9,200 bases of DNA, from the NCBI GenBank assembly GCA_023402355.1, contig JAEXCG010000192.1:1-9200 (forward strand), read 5' to 3'. The stretch comes from Bacillota bacterium (GTDB lineage Bacteria > Bacillota > Clostridia > Christensenellales > Aristaeellaceae). The notes beneath the pieces are model-generated. The model searched no databases, was not told the DNA's origin, and saw nothing but the letters and a program-made list of their open reading frames with translations. Positions within the stretch are counted from its first letter, which is position 1. Every line of letters begins with the position of its first letter. The translations under genes were made by a program, and so were the position numbers. Of this stretch, positions 6,859 through 9,200 are shown piece by piece.

Positions 6859-6885
6859 CGCTCGCACAGCTTAGCCGTACGAGCG
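6859..6885 (-). terminator. Probable minus-strand terminator hairpin downstream of the GntR gene
   Basis: A 27-base inverted repeat centred on 6872. On the plus strand 11 of 13 positions pair; the two exceptions (C/A at 6865/6879 and A/C at 6868/6876) become U-G and G-U pairs in RNA of the minus strand. The structure therefore fits an RNA made from the minus strand. Downstream on that strand comes a moderately T-rich run (GCTTTCATATTTG). It lies about 90 bases past the stop codon of the GntR gene. The T-run is weaker than in the collagen terminator. Confidence 0.45.
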
Positions 6886-6939
6886 AGTATTACTATTGGA
6901 TATTTAGATGAAATGAGCCCTAATCCGGGAGGCCCCATT

Positions 6940-6960
6940 CAAAGGAGCCGCCTTCCTTTG
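6940..6960. repeat. Perfect 7-bp inverted repeat just after the GntR stop codon
   Basis: CAAAGGA (6940-6946) and TCCTTTG (6954-6960) flank seven bases, 13 bases beyond the stop of the minus-strand GntR gene. No T-run follows, so it is not a standard terminator. It could be a 3' end-stabilising stem. Confidence 0.45.
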
Positions 6961-6973
6961 ACGCATATTGCGA

Positions 6974-7654
6974 TCAGTCGCATTCAGCTCTGTCTTCCAG
7001 AGATTTCTGCACAGCCCTAAGGTGAAAGCGCACCGCTTCCTGCGCGGCCCCAACGTCCCGCGCGAGAATCGCATCCACGATCGCTCGATGTTCCCGGCCG
7101 ATAGCCTCCCGCCGCTCCTGTACCTGCAGGCTGAGCGCCTTGATCTCGCGGATCAGCTCGTAATACGTATCGATGAATGAGCAGAAAAGCCGGTTGCCCG
7201 AAAGCTCCGCCAAGCGATAATGAAAATACCGGTCGAGCTGCGTGCCGTCTTCATTTGCGTCGTCCAGGACGTTTGAAAGGGCTTCCAGCTCTCGGTCGGA
7301 CGCGCCGCGGATGATGTTCTCCACCGCGCGGCATTCCATGACCTCGCGAAACTCGAGCAGATCGCGGTACGTCGCCTTGCGCAGCTGGTCGGAGAGGGAT
7401 CGCGCAAAATCGTTCCCGACGACGGATTTGATGAACGTCCCGCCTTTCGGCGTGCGCGAGAGATAGCCGCGCGCCTCCAAAATGGTGAGCGCCTCGCGCA
7501 GGATTCCCCGGCTTACGCCGAGCTGCTCCGCAAGCTGCGCCTCCGGCGGCAAGCGGGAGCCCTCCTTCAGTTCGCCGCTGCGCATGGCGTCGGTGATCTG
7601 CTCAGCGATCCGATCCGACAAACGCTGATCCTGGATGGGATGGAAGCCCTTCAT
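6974..7654 (-). CDS. FadR-subfamily GntR transcriptional regulator (FCD domain)
   Basis: A 226-residue DNA-binding repressor/activator whose binding to an operator is expected to be relieved by a small carboxylate-like or sugar-like ligand. The N-terminal winged helix-turn-helix spans about residues 8-75, with the GntR pattern LPPEAQLAEQLGVSRGILRE (35-54) and the wing RTPKGGTFI (67-75). The C-terminal all-helical FCD domain (about 95-220) retains the metal-site residues Asp141, His145, His189 and His211, so ligand sensing is probably metal-assisted. Two ATGs are possible. The one at 7654 is chosen because GGGGG ends 7 bases before it; the one at 7660 would leave only 1 base of spacing. It follows the ADP-ribosylglycohydrolase gene by 27 bases on the same strand, so it most likely regulates that operon. 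No operator is identifiable because the operon promoter lies outside the window. Confidence 0.92.
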   Translation of the reverse strand: MKGFHPIQDQRLSDRIAEQITDAMRSGELKEGSRLPPEAQLAEQLGVSRGILREALTILEARGYLSRTPKGGTFIKSVVGNDFARSLSDQLRKATYRDLLEFREVMECRAVENIIRGASDRELEALSNVLDDANEDGTQLDRYFHYRLAELSGNRLFCSFIDTYYELIREIKALSLQVQERREAIGREHRAIVDAILARDVGAAQEAVRFHLRAVQKSLEDRAECD

Positions 7655-7681
7655 GTGCATGCCCCCTTGCTGATGGATGTA

Positions 7682-8677
7682 TCACGCCCGTGCGAGGCTC
7701 AGGGCGGCCAGTTTGTCCGCCACCTCGCAGATGTCTATTCCCTTGGTAAAGAGCAGGCAGGTTCCCGTGGGATAACGAGGCTTTTCCGCCCATGCCGTCG
7801 GAATGGCCGCGTGGCCGTATTTAGCCCCCAGCACGGCGCCGCAGATCGCCCCGATGGTGTCCGCATCGCGTCCAAAATTGCCCGCCCAGGTGACGCCCGT
7901 GCGGAAATCACGGTGCGCCAGCTTCAGCACGCCGAACGCTCCGGCAACCGCCTCGCACACCGCCGCCTTGTAGCTCGTCCACAGCTCGTCGTGCAGCGGC
8001 ATCCACGCCCGCATCAGGTCGCCCTCCGCCTCGTCTGCGATCTCCATCGCGCGCTGCATGGCGTAGGCGTACCATGTATCCGCGGGGATGGGCTTCATCG
8101 CGGCGCCAAGGATCTCCTCGATCGTGCCGTCGGCCATCGCCGCGGCCACCGCCGCCGCGACGGACTGCGCTCCCCAGATGCCCTCGCGGTCATGGCTGAC
8201 GGAGGCGTCGATCTCCGCCAGGGCGATGGCGCGGTCGACGTCGCCCGCGCAGAGCACGCCGATCGGCGCGATGCGCATGGCCGCGCCGTCCGAATGGGCA
8301 TAGGCATTATACCTGCCCGAAAGGGGCGGGCGTAAGCCTTTTCGTAAATTTCGTGAAGCCTCAAATTCGCTCGCGCCGCCGCGCTTGAGCTCGTCCTGCG
8401 TGGCCACGTGCCGCAGCCACGCGTCTACCACGCGCTCGCTCGTCAGCTCGCCGCCGCATTCGATCAGCGTCTGCGCGGTCAGCACGGCGAACTCCGTGTC
8501 GTCCGTCGACCAGCTTGCGCCTTTCTTGAAGTCGGTCGTGAATCCGTAGGCCAGTTGATTTTCCTGCGAACGGGATGCGTCGCCGAAGCTGTCTCCGATG
8601 GCCAGGCCAATCAGCGCGCCGCGCGCCTTGTCCCGCAGCCGTTCGGGGTTGTTTTTCAGTTCCTGTCTGGTCAGCAT
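7682..8677 (-). CDS. ADP-ribosylglycohydrolase family protein (DraG/ARH type)
   Basis: A 331-residue enzyme expected to hydrolyse an ADP-ribosyl N- or O-glycosidic bond, or a related ribosyl compound, with a pair of Mg ions. Family marks are the N-terminal KARGALIGLAIGDSFGD (17-33), the metal-binding STDDTE (57-62), the SHD segment (161-163) and the C-terminal metal motif GRDADTIGAICGAVLGA (269-285). All expected acidic metal ligands are in place and the length is usual for the family, so it looks active. The ATG at 8677 has GGGGAGG about 9 bases upstream. It lies between a beta-sandwich protein (42 bases upstream) and a GntR regulator (27 bases downstream), all on one strand. The catabolic-type regulator suggests small-molecule metabolism rather than reversal of nitrogenase ADP-ribosylation, and no DraT partner is visible. 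The substrate is unknown. Confidence 0.92.
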   Translation of the reverse strand: MLTRQELKNNPERLRDKARGALIGLAIGDSFGDASRSQENQLAYGFTTDFKKGASWSTDDTEFAVLTAQTLIECGGELTSERVVDAWLRHVATQDELKRGGASEFEASRNLRKGLRPPLSGRYNAYAHSDGAAMRIAPIGVLCAGDVDRAIALAEIDASVSHDREGIWGAQSVAAAVAAAMADGTIEEILGAAMKPIPADTWYAYAMQRAMEIADEAEGDLMRAWMPLHDELWTSYKAAVCEAVAGAFGVLKLAHRDFRTGVTWAGNFGRDADTIGAICGAVLGAKYGHAAIPTAWAEKPRYPTGTCLLFTKGIDICEVADKLAALSLARA

Positions 8678-8719
8678 GAAATCTTTCCTCCCCTTTTTGC
8701 TTCAAGATCGACCGATGAT

Positions 8720-9200
8720 TTATCCGGGATACGGGCTGGGCCGATTCCCCTCGTCCTGAATCCACAGATCTCCAAAGGATGCGCGGCCCATGCGGAACAT
8801 GCCCAGGCCCACCATGCCGTAGGCGTGGCGGCTGTCGCGCGCGTGGAGCGTAATTTCCCCCGTCGTAAGCCAAAGCTCGTCGCCTTTCGCGCGGAAGGTC
8901 AGCTCGTAGGGTTCGCCATGACGCCAGTCGAACGCGGTTCGCGCGAGCACGGTAAGCCTTCCCGCGTCCATGCGCAAGATTTCCAGCGCGCCCTCTCCCG
9001 ATAAGCCCGCGTAGTAGCCGCGCCGCGCGCCCTGGGCTCGCAGTGCCACGAGCGCCTGCGCACCGTTCTCGAGCGAAACGGTGGTCCTTATTTGCGCGTC
9101 GCACATGAAGTAGTTGCCGGTGAAGGCCTGCGCTTCCCGCTCGCACAGCAGGCACAGCCGTCCGTCTTCGACCTCCCAGGCGCCATGGTTGTGCGAAAAG
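8720..9200 (-). CDS. Beta-sandwich (ConA/LamG-like) C-terminal domain of a protein cut by the window edge
   Basis: The minus-strand frame is open to the right edge and gives the last 159 residues of a longer protein. An internal ATG at 9106 exists, but the reading frame and its pattern (HGAWEVEDGRLCLL) continue unbroken upstream, so it is not the start. The sequence alternates short beta strands and turns: WEVEDGRLCLL, YYAGLSGEGALEILRM, WRHGEPYELTFRAKGDELWL, and a final GMVGLGMFRMGRASFGDLWI. That layout, with a sugar-binding-type Gly/Trp pattern and a closing F-x-D-(L/V)-x-I strand, is typical of concanavalin-like lectin/glucanase or DUF1080-like folds. It precedes the ADP-ribosylglycohydrolase gene by 42 bases. 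The same kind of domain can be fused behind glycoside or ADP-ribosyl hydrolases, so the missing N-terminus may be catalytic (inference). The fold assignment is tentative. Confidence 0.7.
   Translation of the reverse strand, partial: FSHNHGAWEVEDGRLCLLCEREAQAFTGNYFMCDAQIRTTVSLENGAQALVALRAQGARRGYYAGLSGEGALEILRMDAGRLTVLARTAFDWRHGEPYELTFRAKGDELWLTTGEITLHARDSRHAYGMVGLGMFRMGRASFGDLWIQDEGNRPSPYPG

Larger units (their letters stand above)
6510..6973. other. Gene-free intergenic stretch between two 3' ends
   Basis: About 460 bases between the collagen terminator and the stop of the GntR gene. Composition is visibly richer in A/T than the flanking genes. The open frames here are short, lack convincing ribosome sites and resemble no family I know. 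No tRNA-like, IS-end or riboswitch-like signature was found. The stretch contains three inverted repeats, listed separately (6688-6705, 6859-6885, 6940-6960), and a lone TTGACA at 6774-6779 without a partner -10. It may be decayed sequence or hold an undescribed small RNA. Confidence 0.6.

Overview
The window is GC-rich and densely coded. It looks like a chromosomal piece of a high-GC member of the Firmicutes/Clostridia, possibly a spore-former. The reasons are the purine-rich Shine-Dalgarno sequences, a class A PBP of Firmicutes type, a BclA-like collagen protein and a FadR-type GntR regulator. This assignment comes from gene content alone. No phage, transposase, CRISPR array, tRNA or rRNA gene was seen.

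Region 1 (1-3903) is a divergent pair for envelope upkeep. On the minus strand is the N-terminal 454 residues of an FtsH-type AAA+ zinc protease that runs off the left edge. It is unusual in having almost no extracytoplasmic domain between its two membrane helices. On the plus strand is a complete bifunctional class A penicillin-binding protein (GT51 plus transpeptidase) with a fibronectin-III-like C-terminal tail.

Region 2 (3911-6509) holds the most interesting content. A minus-strand family 2 glycosyltransferase with a TPR-like tail is divergent from a plus-strand collagen-like protein. The collagen protein has a Cys/Pro-rich N-terminus, 65 Gly-X-Y triplets (44 ending in Thr), and a C-terminal domain resembling the BclA/C1q-TNF-like trimerisation head. 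The 93 bases between them contain a sequence matching the sporulation sigma-K consensus, pointing at the collagen gene. It is followed at about +1 by a strong 5' stem-loop. The simplest reading is a surface (possibly exosporium) glycoprotein module in which the transferase sugars the Thr-rich collagen stalk. A clear intrinsic terminator closes the collagen gene.

Region 3 (6510-6973) is about 460 bases with no credible gene. It holds three inverted repeats, one of which is probably the minus-strand terminator of the next block.

Region 4 (6974-9200) is a minus-strand set, probably one operon: a beta-sandwich (LamG/ConA-like) C-terminal fragment cut by the right edge, then an ADP-ribosylglycohydrolase (DraG/ARH family), then a FadR-type GntR repressor with an FCD ligand domain. 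This resembles a self-regulated catabolic locus for an ADP-ribosyl- or nucleoside-type compound. The substrate cannot be read from the sequence.
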